A stretch of DNA of 64,000 nucleotides from Mucidula mucida (Eukaryota; Basidiomycota; Agaricomycetes; Agaricales; Physalacriaceae), in contig JADNYV010000202.1 in assembly GCA_015501055.1 (NCBI GenBank), positions 1 through 64,000 on the forward strand. The letters are read 5' to 3'. Positions 44,627 to 56,547 of this stretch are shown here, piece after piece (the stretch's first letter is position 1; each line of letters opens with the position of its first letter). The notes beneath the pieces were generated by a model. The model saw only the letters and a program-made list of their open reading frames with translations, ran no database searches and was not told the origin of the DNA. A program made the translations under genes and the position numbers.

Positions 44627-45850
44627 CCCAAACCTATACGAGTCTATGAGTTGTTACCACAGTACAGGATGTGGGGTACTGACCTCTCAGATGAGGACAA
44701 AGCCTAAAGACAAGCTGAGAATCGAGACGTAACGTCACATGGTACTTTGACACGTGGTGTTCTTCGCCATTGTGTATCGCTCGTCGCGCGACGCGCGCGC
44801 TATATCTTGAGATACAAGAAGTCCGCACTCTCCAGCGGCGTTGTCAACTGTACCGTTGACTATAACATGGACTGCCAGACGGCGCCACACTTCCAGCCCA
44901 TCAGCAGCACCTGATGGTCTTAATCTTCTGCGGCGAGCCGCGACACTAAGCCCGCTGGTTTCCCATAGCAAAGACGCCTGGTTCTGAGGAAAGGCCGAAG
45001 TGTAAAATGAATACGATGACATAGACACAGCAAAGCGGTATGTAAAAAAATGGTAAGGTAACACTTAGATCGAAGCGAAACGTATGACTGAAACGGCGTC
45101 GTGCAACGCTTTCTCCAATGTCTCCAATTTTTTTCATCATCAAACGTAGCGTGAGTACGCATTGGCTTTGTACCATTGGCAGTGGTGTCATTAGTCAATT
45201 CTGGCGAGTGGCGAGGGTACTGTTCAATGAATGAGAGGCCAACACACATGGGTGTCCATTGCCAACATTATCACCACGTCGAGTGGAATCTGGTAAATCC
45301 CAGCAATGACGACCATGATAAGTTTATCGGCGCCGACGTAGTTCAGCAGGTGGACATGACGCAGCAGATGGAATAGACTCTTGTAGAGCGCACAAGGCGG
45401 CTGAACGGGATGCATCGTCCTCGCGTTTGGACAATTTGAGAACCACCAGTCGCCGGCAGCTGCAATACGCATGCCTTTTGATTGTGGCGAAATTTTGCTA
45501 CATGCATTTAGCCTGCGCTTCAGCCTGACTCTGGGCGGCACGGGGATGCTCATTCGTCTGTATGGGCCTCGATGTCTGCAGGATGGCGCGAAGCAGGGTA
45601 CTCGAGTTCGGCAAAGAGAGGAATAAAGGTGGCGATGATATCAAAATAGTGACTGACGCGTATAGGATGTTAGATCGCTCCAGGAATCGAGCCATCTAGG
45701 GAAAGGAGGATGCAAAAGTCGGAGATGACTTGCCGCGGAGAAGGCTGGCCGTCACAGTGGCGGCAACAACAGAAACGATTTCAGCAGGCTGAGCCCCTAT
45801 AGACGGATAGCGGAAAAACAAGGCAGGGTCAGACAGTTGTAAGATGAACA
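44627..45850. other. Intergenic stretch with a diverged copy of the array 2 flank
   Basis: No supported gene. The part 45087-45222 resembles 48706-48860, the flank of array 2 copy E (shared aaacggc, gcattggcttt/gcatcggcttt and agtggcgag blocks), so the left array boundary once extended further. Confidence 0.5.
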
Positions 45851-46404
45851 CTAGTAGGGACCAGTGCGATACCACATCAGCTGGAGTGCCTTCTCATCCG
45901 AAAGCCTAAGAACATCTATGGCAGAATCAACGATGCTCTGTCTCGATGCATCGAATGTCTTCAATTGGCTGACAGTGTTAAGGGCAATTTTGAAAAGAGC
46001 GTCTCCGTTGGGCATGAGGTAGATCATTGGGCAATGGCAGTGACTGTTAGACATGATGATGAGCAGTAGGCGATACTACGGCGAGGAAACCTACGGAAGC
46101 CCAGTGCGGTACCCAACCCACCGTGGTTCTATCCACTGCATCTTTGAATCGGAAAAGACATCCCAGCGTTTATTCCATTCCGGTTGTTGGGCCAATTGAC
46201 GCCAGAGCTCGAATTCTTCGAAAGTCCAGCCTAATGCGTAGTATGGGACAACGTAGCCTTCCACAAAGGTATTTTCGAGTGGTGGCGTCGCTGAAGCCGG
46301 AAGAGTGAGCGGGAAAACTTCATCACTGTAGTTGAATCAGCATTATTCACAGCGGACATGCCAAATGAAACCTACAACGCCTTCTTTTGTGGCGCGGCTT
46401 CCAT
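45851..46404 (-). CDS. Array 2, copy A: unrecognised 150-residue protein
   Basis: Three exons with introns of 50 and 51 bp give exactly 150 residues. MEAAPQKKAL, DEVFPLTLPASATPPLENTF, VEGYVVPYYALGWTFEEFEL, WRQLAQQPEWNKRWDVFSDS, IEPRWVGYRTGLP, HCHCPMIYLMPNGDALFKIA, DASRQSIVDSAIDVLRLSDE, LMWYRTGPY. No signal peptide and no membrane helix. Rich in Trp and Tyr, suggesting a compact globular fold. Function unknown. Confidence 0.8.
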
Positions 46405-46678
46405 AGAGACAAACCGTATTGGTGACGGTGGTGGTGGTGTGGTCGTTGAAGCGATCGGAAATGCCCGAGCTACCTTGACTCACAGTGGCTGCGACTTGTG
46501 CACAACTAGTGGGCGATGAATAACCGCGAACTGAGTATATGAACTCCGTCTGATTGAAGACTAATAACTAGTACAAGCAATCGAAATAGATGAGTCAAGA
46601 AGGAAAGCGGGGCAAAATGATAGTGAAAACTTCAAGCAAGGAAAACAAGCAAAGAAAATTGGCAGTGTATGATGAGAA

Positions 46679-47082
46679 TTAGCAGTACAGATCTGTTCGA
46701 TGCTGCTTCAGCGCGGCCATCGTCGCTTCTGAAAGTCCAAGAACATCTACGACAGCATTGAGGATCTTTTGCCTCGACGCGTTGAGTTCGATCAGATAGT
46801 TGACGTCGTTAATGGCAACTTTCAACAGTGCGTCTCCGTTGGACAAGATCTCGATCGTTGGGCGATGATAGTGACTGGAGGACTAATGAGCAGCCACCTA
46901 TATTCCTGCAAGGGACAAGCTGCCAGAATACCATCAGGCAATGTGACCTTCGAGGATGGTCCTGTAAAGAGGTGGTGTTGCTTCAGCTGGAAGAGTGGGC
47001 GAGAAACCCTCATTACTGCAGCTGAGTCAGTACCATTCATGGCAGATATGAGTATGATTTACAACGTCTTCCGACGGGCCAT
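46679..47082 (-). pseudogene. Array 2, copy B (internally truncated)
   Basis: Exon 1 (MARRKTL) and the start of exon 2 (FSPTLPAEATPPL) remain. The VEGY to PRW part is lost. The last exon survives (NGDALLKVAINDVNYLIELN, SRQKILNAVVDVLGLSEAT) and ends at 46679. Confidence 0.75.
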
Positions 47083-47233
47083 CGTAGTAGCGGTGGTGTG
47101 GTTGTTGCAAAACAAGCTGCCCTGATTTCCTAGACATCACATGATGGCGACCGAGCTGGCTGCTGAAGATTCAAGAGTCCAGTATGCGATTCGCCATGTA
47201 AAAAAACACTCTAATTCACACAGGTGAAGACAC

Positions 47234-47797
47234 TCAATAGGAGGGACCACTGGTACGATACCACTTCAACTCGGCCGCTTTGGCCTGAGAAAGCTCCAGA
47301 ACCTCCGTCGCAGCATCGATAATATCCTGCCTTGACGCCTCAAGTGTCTTCAGAAAGCCAGGGTCATTGATAGCGACGTTGTACAGTGCATCTCCGTTGG
47401 GCATGATATACATCATTGGTCGATGGTAATGACTTTCAGAGAAGCGCTTGTCAGCGGGAAACGACAATACAAGGAAGAGACACGACACACGCAAGATCAT
47501 GGCGATACTTCGACCACCGTGGATCCACCCACTTTGACTGTGAATCAGAAAAGACGTCCCAGCGTTTATTCCATTCCTTCTGTGTAGCCAGTTGCCGCCA
47601 GAGCTCATATTCTTCAAATCTCCAGCCTAACGCGTAATATGGGGCAATGTAGCCTTCCACGAAGGTGTTCTCGAGTGGTGGCGTCGCATCGGCCGGAAGA
47701 GTAAGCGGGAAAACTTCATCACTGCAGCCGAATGAGTATCGTTCATGGGAGACAGGAGTATGATTTACAATGTCTTCCTTTTCGGGGCGGCTGTCAT
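47234..47797 (-). CDS. Array 2, copy C: unrecognised 152-residue protein
   Basis: Introns of 47 and 58 bp give 152 residues. MTAAPKRKTL, DEVFPLTLPADATPPLENTF, VEGYIAPYYALGWRFEEYEL, WRQLATQKEWNKRWDVFSDS, VDPRWSKYRHDLA, HYHRPMMYIMPNGDALYNVA, ASRQDIIDAATEVLELSQAK, LKWYRTSGPSY. Same layout as copies A and E. Unspliced reading of intron 1 is also open, which could mislead gene callers. Confidence 0.8.
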
Positions 47798-48024
47798 TGT
47801 GGTAGTAGTATTGGTGGCGATGGTGGGGTTGTGGCAAGATGTTCAAACGAGCTACCCTGATTCCCTAGACGTCACATGATGGCGACCGATAGCTGGGCAT
47901 GCTCGACTCTCGGGACATGACAATCTCATTTCCAAGTCCAGCATGCGATTTGGGTTGTGAACACAAAGACTCTGATCCGCACAGTGCAACATCTCGTCAA
48001 CGGACTAACGGCAAGACAATCAAT

Positions 48025-48442
48025 AGTAGGGATCATACAATGCGTCTCCGTTGGGCATGACAGACAGCAATGGGCAATGGTAGGGACTGGAGATAAGGTT
48101 CGAGCGATAATGTTCATACGAGAGCAGGGGACGTACGCGAGATTGTCAGCGTACTTTTCCCACCAGGGATCTATCCAATTTATTGTGAATTAGAAAACGC
48201 ATCCCATGTCCTGTCCCAGCCATTCTGCGTAGTAAATAGGTCCTGAATTTCGTATTCTTCGAATGTCCAGCCAAGAGCGTAAAATGGGACAATGTAGCCT
48301 TCCACGAAGGTGTTCTCGAGCGGTGGCGTCGCTTCAACCGGAAGAGTGAGCGGGAAAACCTCATCACTGCAGCCAAGTCAGTACTGTGCATGGCAGATGT
48401 GAGTATGACCTGCAATGTTTTCCTTTCTTGGGCCCCTGCCAT
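48025..48442 (-). pseudogene. Array 2, copy D (3' truncated)
   Basis: Starts MAGAQERKTL at 48442. The first-intron donor reads gcaggt where the others read gtaa or gtag. Exon 2 is recognisable (ENTFVEGYIVPFYALGWTFE) but diverges after EIQDLFTTQNG. Only the CCCAACGGAGACGC core of the last exon remains near 48030. Confidence 0.7.
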
Positions 48443-48861
48443 CGAGTGGCGTGGTCAAGGCGCGGTCGAAAATTGAATTGATCGGAATCAGACGTGACCT
48501 TTCGGATACTGTCGCGATTTCAATCAATGCAAGTAATTCTATGAAGTCCGCGAACTGCCAAAGACGTCTCGTCATGATAGATAGCCATAATGTGTAGAAT
48601 TTGATACAGCAGAGTAGACAAATCAACAGAGAGCAACCATGGACTGTGGAGAGCTACGTCTTCAACAACAAGAGGCCAAGACAAACACTGACTATGAAGG
48701 CTCTCACTAAAACGGCTTCATGCGGTCCTGCATCTTCTTTTGCGCCAAAGTCGCCAACTTCTCCATGATGAAACGGGGAATATTCATAGGAAGCATCGCT
48801 GCCAAGTGCGCATCGGCTTTAACCAGTCTTGTTCACCGTCAAATTTGGCCAGTGGCGAGAG

Positions 48862-49415
48862 TTAGTAAGGGCCGGTACGATACCACCTCAACTCGGCTGC
48901 TTTAGCCTGGGAAAGCACCAGAACATCCGTCGCAGCATCGATAACATCTAGCCTCCACACATCCAGTGTTTTCAGGTGACTGTAGGAGTTAATAGCAATC
49001 TTGTACAGCGCGTCTCCGTTAGGCATAATATACAGCTTTGGGCAATGATAGTGACTGAAGAACATAGTGAGCCGCAGCAGGCGACATTCTTATCTGACGA
49101 AACATACGGAAGCTCTTTGGAGTACTTGTTCCACCGTGGATTGATCCACTTTGACTGTGAATCAGAAAAGACATTCCAGCGTTTGTTCCATTCCTGCTGT
49201 TTGGCCAGTTGCCTCCAGAGCTCGTATTCTTCAAACGTCCAACCTAATGCGTACCACGGAGTAACGTAGCCCTCCACCAAGCTATTTTCGAGTGGTGGCG
49301 TAGCATCGGCTGGCAGAGTGAGCGGGAAGACCTCATCACTACGATAAAGTCAGTTGTATCCTATGACTGGCATGGAAAGAACTTACAACGTCTTTCTTTG
49401 GGGGACGGCTGCCAT
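48862..49415 (-). CDS. Array 2, copy E: unrecognised 150-residue protein
   Basis: Introns of 48 and 53 bp give 150 residues. MAAVPQRKTL, DEVFPLTLPADATPPLENSL, VEGYVTPWYALGWTFEEYEL, WRQLAKQQEWNKRWNVFSDS, INPRWNKYSKELP, HYHCPKLYIMPNGDALYKIA, WRLDVIDAATDVLVLSQAKA, LRWYRTGPY. The conserved GDAL and W-Y-R-T end motifs are shared by all intact copies. Function unknown. Confidence 0.8.
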
Positions 49416-49754
49416 AGATGATAAAACGTAGTGGTTGATGGTGTGGTCGTTGGAAGGTTCGGAAATGACCGACAGCGTAATAAACAAGCAACCCTGATTT
49501 AGACGTCAGGTGCTCAGCGCTCAGCGCTCAGTACTGATAGTTGCGGTATCGTTTCGTGAACACTAGATTGGATGGTGCAGGGTCTCATAATACTTGATTA
49601 GACAGTGTACAATAAACATGGGGACAGTACGTGGGCCCTCATCTACTTGCTGAGAGCCTTAAACATGCGGCATTCAATAGGTAAGGGAGAATATGCAGAC
49701 CAGGTAACAAGAAGCCAGAAAAATACTACGTGCGAACACTTCGTCCAAATCAAG

Positions 49755-49947
49755 CAAACTTCTTCAAACGTCCAGCCTAACGCGTAGTATGGCGCAACTT
49801 AGCCTTCCACGAAGGTGTTTTCCAGCGGTGGCGTCGCGTCGGCTGGAAGCGTGAGCGGGAAAACCTCATCACTGTAGTAAAATCAGAATGCTCTGTACCG
49901 GACATAAGTAGGACTTACAACGTCTTCCTTGTGGGGACTCCTGCCAT
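49755..49947 (-). pseudogene. Array 2, copy F (5' remnant with a stop)
   Basis: Exon 1 (MAGVPTRKTL) and the start of exon 2 (DEVFPLTLPADATPPLENTF, VEG) are followed by TAA where other copies have TAC/Tyr. The sequence then reads APYYALGWTFEE and ends. Confidence 0.8.
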
Positions 49948-50184
49948 CGTCCTGGTGGTGGTGATTCGTAAAGTTGAACAATGGAACAACACCTTGGACT
50001 AACAAACTCGTTGTCCATCACGTGGCAAACATAAAGGACAATGCCCTTGGCCTAGAGTTAAAAACAGATACATTCACAGAAAGACCGCTGGATTACAAAG
50101 GCCAAAGTACACTATTAGAAAAGACTGAGCATCATTAACGAAAGATACGTATCCAATGCGGTAGACATAAATCACTTTAAATCA

Positions 50185-51593
50185 TCTAAATAGGGAGAAC
50201 CGTGTTGAACACAATGTCCCAGATCTTGCCTGAACAAGGACGTCAGATAACGAAACACAGTAGAAGAAAGGACACGTACTCGTTACGCCGAAGCCAAGCT
50301 CGTAGTTTTTGTAGTGGTGGCCGAGATGGTACTTTTTCATCTCCTTCATGTACGCTGGCAGATTTGTATGATGGAGCCTAAATATGTGTGAGAAAGCTCC
50401 CGGAGACTGAAAGCACGGTCGAACTTACGCATAATGCATGCAGTCATACAAGACATCTGGTGGCAAAGTTCAGGACACCGCATATAGACAATTCGGGGAG
50501 ACTTACAGAAGGTAAATGCGCCTGCTATCACTCCGTTGGCGACAGCAACAGGGAACAGCTTATATGCCAGCTGCGTGAAAGGAAATTGCAAGACAGTAAA
50601 CAGCACCGGCGGCATGACTAGCCTCAGCCTATCCATAGGCAAGTAATGGTGAACACCATGTAACAGGAAATGGAGCGTCAATGCATAATTTGCGTCGGGC
50701 AGATATTCGTCGAGATGGAAAAGGAACCGGTGCAACACGTACTCCAGGATGGTCCACACAAAATTTCCAAGCAAACAGCAAGAGAGAACTTTGACATAGG
50801 ACTCGGCGGGTATTTCGAGTATGGAGGCAAGGGGGAGATAAGGATTGGACGTGAATGCGGGGAGAGGACCGGTGAACTGGAACAGCGAGCGAAGGAATAG
50901 ATAGGTGGTTATTGGCAGCCAGAAGCTCGGCACCACGTACCACGCTGTCCGCGTGAACACCTAAAGCAATATGAGCAACTTTATGATAACCCCGGTAGGC
51001 GAGTTTGCTGACCTCAAGATAGTCTGGTCCGAATAGCCTCGCCGACTGTGCCAGATGTCTCGGCTGGTGTATTTGCTTGAGATAGAACGATTTGCTGGCA
51101 ACCCCGGTAAATAGGGAGTCAAGGAGTGATTGACGACGACCGACCTAAAGTTGGCCTCCCAGACCTGCCTCAACAACGGCTTGCGCAGGTCGATAAACTC
51201 GTTCTTTGCAAAGTCAGCGGCACTGTCTGTGTCGTCTGGATGATAGTCGTCCGTGGCAACCCAGTCTATTCATAATATCAGCGTACCGAACGCGCTTGTG
51301 ATGACGAGAAACATACCATCGCTGACAGTGGTCTCGTCCGTGCCCACTTTGCCAATCAGAAACTCCTCTAGCATGTCGTACGCGGCCTCCGAGTGCTCGT
51401 GCTCGTCCTTATCGTTCATTACACTGTCCACGGGCTGTCCACCGTACCGTAGAATAATGTCCTCGCCGCCCGGATGATCTGCTAGGAAGCCGGAGACATT
51501 GTAAACTTTACCGCGATACGAGAGCCAGCAGCTCGACGGCGAGCGGTGGCCGGCGACGTCCTCGACGGTGAAGATTTTGACTCGCTTCGACAT
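50185..51593 (-). CDS. SCS7: Sphingolipid fatty acid 2-hydroxylase (SCS7/FAH1-like)
   Basis: An ER di-iron enzyme that 2-hydroxylates the very-long-chain acyl chain of ceramides, with an N-terminal cytochrome b5 domain supplying electrons. Start at 51593: VKIFTVEDVAGHRSPSSCWL and the heme site VSGFLADHPGGEDIILRYGG. The acyl hydroxylase part follows with histidine clusters LHRFLFH, HFLLHGVHHYLPMD, HYALHH and YHLGHHYKNYELGFGV. Membrane segments include FWLPITTYLFLRSLFQF and LFTVLQFPFTQLAYKLF. The last exons join in frame (YVLYDCMHYA, SKIWDIVFNTVLPI) to the stop at 50185. Complete. Confidence 0.94.
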
Positions 51594-52621
51594 TGGTGAA
51601 CAGCGACAAGAAGGTGATCAATTCGGTCCCAAGTCTGCCCACCTTCCTTTTGAAGATTTACCCGCACGTGGCTCCTGTTCTCGCCGCAGTTCTACACTGT
51701 CCTCGACCGTCGTCCAGATTCGTCGTTAGCGTCTTCGGGACAGGCTGGATTGGCTGTGCGCATCAATTCTACATGATCTTCATTTTCTATTCGCTCTCCT
51801 TGCTACAACCTTCGCATTTCAGAGGACGGTGCCCCGGGATCGATGGTAAACTTGATGAGCTCACGCGGAATAATGTTCCAACCCCGCGCCGAAGACACAC
51901 TTTTGACTAATGCGATATGTATGAGTAGATAACTGATAGATAATTACGCGTACAGCGACGTTTACGCCACACTGCTGTTCCGATCACGTTCGAATCATTC
52001 GTCATGTCCGATACGGCGCGCATTCTTCAAGTTCTTCCCACTTCAAATACATACTGCAAGTCTAGACTATGTTCAACGCCGGGGAACTCCGTAGACGAAG
52101 GCTCTCGACGCGATCCTACATGTCATTGTCCAAAATCATCTAACATAATACGGTCAACAAATAACGTGCCAACTAAGCCAGACACTGAGCTGACGGCGCT
52201 ATGGCATTCCTCGTGCCCGTTTGGAGCTATCTGAAAAATTTCGCCGCACTTCGCGACTAGTACCCAGCTAGTACCCGGTACTATCGCGATACCGTCACTA
52301 CGCGTATGCCAACGCAAAGTGTCCGCCACAGAGACACGTTTGAAGTCAAGACGCCCCCCATCTCATGTTCACCCAACGAAATAGACCATGGATATTGAAA
52401 CGAATGTTTTGCATGTATCAGACAGACATGCAACTAATCCTGGGTAACACATAATTTACTTCATGAACGACGCCATAACACTGGACAGGAATAATACACA
52501 ATAACTTGAACAATGAACACAGTGAAATGACGATGCGGGGGGATGGGGAGTGGATGGGTGTGTGGTGGTTGGAAAATGAGGTCAAAAATCATAATGTTTA
52601 GAATCAAGAATGTCTGTCGTT
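51594..52621. other. Intergenic stretch, nothing recognised
   Basis: About 1 kb with no supported gene. It includes the hydroxylase promoter on the left and the cyclin 3' UTR on the right. Confidence 0.5.
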
Positions 52622-54472
52622 CTAATGCGCGACCTTGCGTCGCTCTTCTCGCTCCCTTGCCTTGTGCGCTACCATACGCTTATAATTTGACTCCTGGATC
52701 ATCCGCTTCACCCTAGGCAACTCGGTATCGATGTTGACCGGGCTGCCTTTGGGGAAGCATTCTTCAACCCACGAGCGCATATAGATACTGCACTGTTGCA
52801 AAGTCAGATACTGTCCAAGGTCAAATGCAATGTGGTCATACCTTGGCAAACTTTTTGGACGCGTATTTTTTCACCAGTGTCTGCGACTGTTGTTCTTCTG
52901 GTAACAGAAGATAGTCGAGTATCACTTTAACGACGGGCAGGATTTCCGCCTCTTTGTATCCTGCATAATGCATGAGTGTGGGCGTCTAAATTGCAACATG
53001 AGCAATCAACTCTTATGTGGCATTGATGAACGTACCCAGTCCTCCTTTTGAAGACTCAGGCGCGCTAGGTAAAGACAGGCGGCTGCCTGCTTAGACGCAG
53101 GCACACCTACCAAATCCCACTGCAACGATCCTACTTCCAACAAATACTTGGCTACTGTGCGCGCCGCCGGGTCGAGATCATCGGCTTTGCTAGCGCGACG
53201 GAGCCAGTTCATAGGGCCGCAATAGCTCATGTCCCAATTTAAGATTTTAAGGACGTGCTGTTCGGCCTTCAAGAGCTCTGCAACGGTATATTGGTCACCA
53301 GCGAGACTGACGATATCGTTGATGCTGGGGGCGACGCTCTCCTCGAACTTGGTGGAGATAAAGAAGCACGAGATACCCAGCAGCTGAAGCTTTGTAACGG
53401 AAATGGTGGTGCGCATAGAAAGAACGCGGTCGAAGACGTTTACGAAAAGGAACCACGTCTCGGGGTAACAGCGATACATGGAATGCACCTGCAGCATCCA
53501 GTCCAACAGTATGGTTCGCTTAGACCAGTCTAGCTCAGTGTGACGGTCCATGTAGTCAGCACTTGGTAGTGTGTTGATCTGAACGAGGCGTGAGATAGGG
53601 AAATTGGGGGAAGCAAGGAAAACTGACCTCAATCTCTTTCATATATTTACAAACTTCGACAACATACTCGGACACCATCAATGGGTCGTCAGCGTCTTGC
53701 GCATCAAGATCAATCCAGTCCTGCTCCTCCTCTTCAATGACCTGCAATTGGGCGGCGACATGGTCGACTTCAACCTGGGATTCCTCTGGAGGTTGAACAG
53801 CGTTCTCGGCAATAGTGTCCAGCGGCTGGTCTTCGAGAGGAGTCGTATGACGTTTCTTGAAAGCACGATGAGGCTCTTCTTCGTCGACAACAGAGTTTGA
53901 GCGCGACGTGGAGGTGCTAGCGATGGTACGTTCGCTAATCGATCCTTGGCGGCGAACGCCGGGAACGGTAGAGGATGCAGGAGGTTCGTCGCTGCTGGCA
54001 ACAGTAAACTTGCGGCGTATGCCAAGCACTTTTGACGAGGCCGTTCCTGTGGGTGCTATTCGCCCACCAGCAGTCGTCTGCAACGGCCGTCGCGCAACGG
54101 GTTTAACGATTGGCCTCGACTTGGAAGATTCCTTAACATCGTCCTTCTCCTTCTCCTTGCCCTTGCTGCTGGCCTCCTTGGAGGCATTGGGCCCGCCAAC
54201 CTCTGCCAGGACGCCGCGTTTTCTCTTGCCGACAGAGGTTTCGACTCCATCTGCCGTCTTCTTGGTTGGTGCCACTGCCTTGGAATCGCCCTCGCCGCTC
54301 GCCAGGGCCTTGGTGCGCTGGGCTATTCTAGCTGCCCGCGCAGTCGCATTTTCAATGTCCTTGACGGTATTGCGCACCGTCCGCACCACTGGTCGCCGAA
54401 TCTGTTCAAGTCGTCAATCATCGTCAACACATCGTCCACAACGGCGAGACGCACTGGAATGTTGGAAGACAT
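52622..54472 (-). CDS. G2/mitotic B-type cyclin
   Basis: A regulatory subunit of Cdk1. Start at 54472 (MSSNIP), then after a short intron IRRPVVRTVRNTVKDIENAT and a long basic/Ser-rich N-terminal arm. An acidic linker (DWIDLDAQDADDPLMVSEYV, VEVCKYMKEIE) precedes the cyclin box: DYMDRHTELDWSKRTILLDW, MLQVHSMYRCYPETWFLFVN, LQLLGISCFFISTKFEESVA, ILNWDMSYCGPMNWLRRASK. The C-terminal cyclin fold follows (ACLYLARLSLQKEDW, TPTLMHYAGYKEAEILPVVK) with a tail ending RKVAH at 52622. The arm likely carries a destruction box (RRPLQTTAGG-type), but the canonical RxxL was not fixed. All exons are in frame. Confidence 0.92.
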
Positions 54473-54931
54473 GAACGACTAGTTTACAAGCATATGTCGG
54501 TTTGAGAAATAATGAAGAAAGACGAGGAAAAGCGGAGACGGTGTCGCTGACGGAGTGGAGACAAGAGAGCCTCTCGAATTCCCTTTTTTGGAATAAGGAC
54601 CAGCTCGTTTTTGCCAAACATTCAAACAAATAACGCGGCATCATGTGATCGCGGACAACGTGTTTACATTTCACTAAACAAGTCCACTAAGTTATATTCA
54701 AAGCTTCTCATACGAGCTAATAGTGCTACTTGTACCGCTATCGCTGGTGATCGGGCGCTGACTCTCAACATCTATCGCGCTGCGAGTCTATTACGAGTTG
54801 GACAACGGTTTCAACGACAGACAGGCAACACTTACCTTATCCATATTCGCATCGCTTATTGTCTCCGTCACGACATACACATCTATAGGCGTATTCCGAC
54901 CTCTCCGCTGTACACAAGTATCAGTGTCAGC

Positions 54932-56547
54932 TCAGAAAATCGAGCAGGGAACGCGAACCTTGCGCCGAACTCCACTCATGGACTGAAATCTGGGCACGGC
55001 GGGGGAGTCCGCCTCGTCATCTGATGTGGCTCGTAAGCTATGTCGAGTGTTCAACCTGAAGATGTCCTTCAGATCGGTCGCATACTCATAATGTGCTTCC
55101 TCACGAGCTCAGGAATGTATTCGCATATACTGAATATCATTAGTGGTAGGCCACTTAGTTTTCTTACACAGACTTACGCCGACTAATCAGGAAGCACAAG
55201 GCAAGATATACCCAAGTCTTAGGTATAATGATATACTGAAGTGGTTCAGTTGACGCCCCCGACAAACAGGCATAGTAACTCACAGTAATTAAACAGAAAA
55301 TCGACGTGACACTAAGGCCAGATACGTGAGCGTTAAAAGGTTCGCCAGGTCAACATTGGTGCTCACCAATTGATGAGTCCGGAATTGAGGGTATACAAAA
55401 TGAGATGGTCGATGATTTCATCCGTTCTATAATAATCCATGAGTTGAGAAGATTGAAGTCAATGACCATCCATTACTGTTTGTAGCCGGTGCGTTTCTGG
55501 TGGAGAAAGTAACACAATGAGATAGCAAGGCTAGTGTCGCACACGGCGGCGCTCGAAAGTCGCAAAATGCTCGGTATCTAGGGATCCATCGTTCACGATG
55601 CAGCGTACGCGATATGTAGACGAACCTTGACGCTTCCAAACTTCGCAAAATTGCGTAGAGAGAGGAACTCTCCTGCTGAAATCTCGCCGCTGACTAGTCC
55701 AATCATCAGGCCTCCGAGCTCAGAGTTCTGTGGGTTCGCTCACTGAAATGGACAAGCGCCAGTAATCCCTAGTTATCGCAGTACCAACTTGATTTTAGGA
55801 CCGCTATTGAGGAAAGCGTCACTCACCAGACACATCGTCAAAAACGACTTCCTGTCGCTCACTAATAAAAATCAGTAACTGTTCTCGCTGTGACTTTTGT
55901 TCAAACACTCACATAACCAGACTTGATAGGCCAGGAACCTGCATTTGAATGATAAGTTGATGTACACCATTGGGGTACGGATCACATACGACTCTGTTAA
56001 CGCCGAAATGACCATCTAGCGGTGCGCCGTAAGAATTTGATCGCAAGTAAGGCGTATGTCTTACAGATAAACATAGCTCAACCTGGTCATAATCAGCAGC
56101 GATTCTGGAAGAACGTTTGTAGCGTACATTCAAGCTCCAGATAGACCGTCCTGCAGGTCCTGTTGTGACCAGATAGTACCACGACGCATGCGACACGAGG
56201 ACCATCGAAGCGGTATCAAGGACACTTTGATGCAAGTCAGATTGACAGGCGAACGGTGGAGGGCGGACGGTCCTACTTGACCAACACCACCTACACCTCG
56301 GTCAGTCCGGCGATCAGAAAGCAATTCGCCACACACCATCAGCTTGACTTTCCAAGAGTCGTTCGGAAACCGCTTGTAATATGTGTACGTTTGTGACAGT
56401 GAAATACCATAAAGACTGAAGAGCAACCATTAGGAACACGGGTGCACTTGAAGATGAAGACGCGACGTACATGGAAGAGAATACCACCCCGAGCAGCGTC
56501 ATGCCCAGGGCGATTTCTTCTTTGCGGTTGCGCTCCACAACAGCCAT
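54932..56547 (-). CDS. DUF6534 multi-pass membrane protein (copy 2)
   Basis: Start at 56547 (MAVVERNRKEEIALGMTLLG, VVFSSM). Then SLYGISLSQTYTYYKRFPND, SWKVKLM, LHQSVLDTASMVLVSHASWY, YLVTT, FLAYQVWLCE, the family signature RTDEIIDHLILYTLNSGLIN, IIPKTWVYLALCFLISRLYA, NTFLSSLNTRHSLRA, and a polar tail ending RKVRVPCSIF at 54932. The RLY-x-N-x-FL-x-x-LN-x-R end is diagnostic and is formed by two splices. The middle exons around 55700-56100 are less certain. A family member different from the one at 13935-15213. Confidence 0.75.

Larger units (their letters stand above)
45851..49947 (-). repeat. Tandem array 2: three intact and three decayed copies of an unrecognised gene
   Basis: Each unit has a 29-nt first exon (ATG to ...GACGTT), an intron of 47-50 bp, a middle exon starting at the DEVFPLTLP codons, an intron of 51-58 bp and a last exon carrying PNGDAL. 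Intact copies: 45851-46404, 47234-47797, 48862-49415. Decayed: 46679-47082, about 48025-48442, about 49755-49947. Intergenic flanks are shared too (a cctagac-tcacatgatggcgaccga block recurs at about 47131 and 47868). Confidence 0.88.

Noticed and set aside
38740..49947. Tandem arrays as a CRISPR-like or transposon array
   Set aside because: Units are spliced eukaryotic genes of 0.5-0.7 kb with coding conservation; no terminal inverted repeats, no transposase or reverse transcriptase, and no regular short repeats and spacers.
53908..54474. A 188-codon + strand ORF
   Set aside because: Antisense shadow of the Ser/Arg-rich arm of the B-type cyclin.
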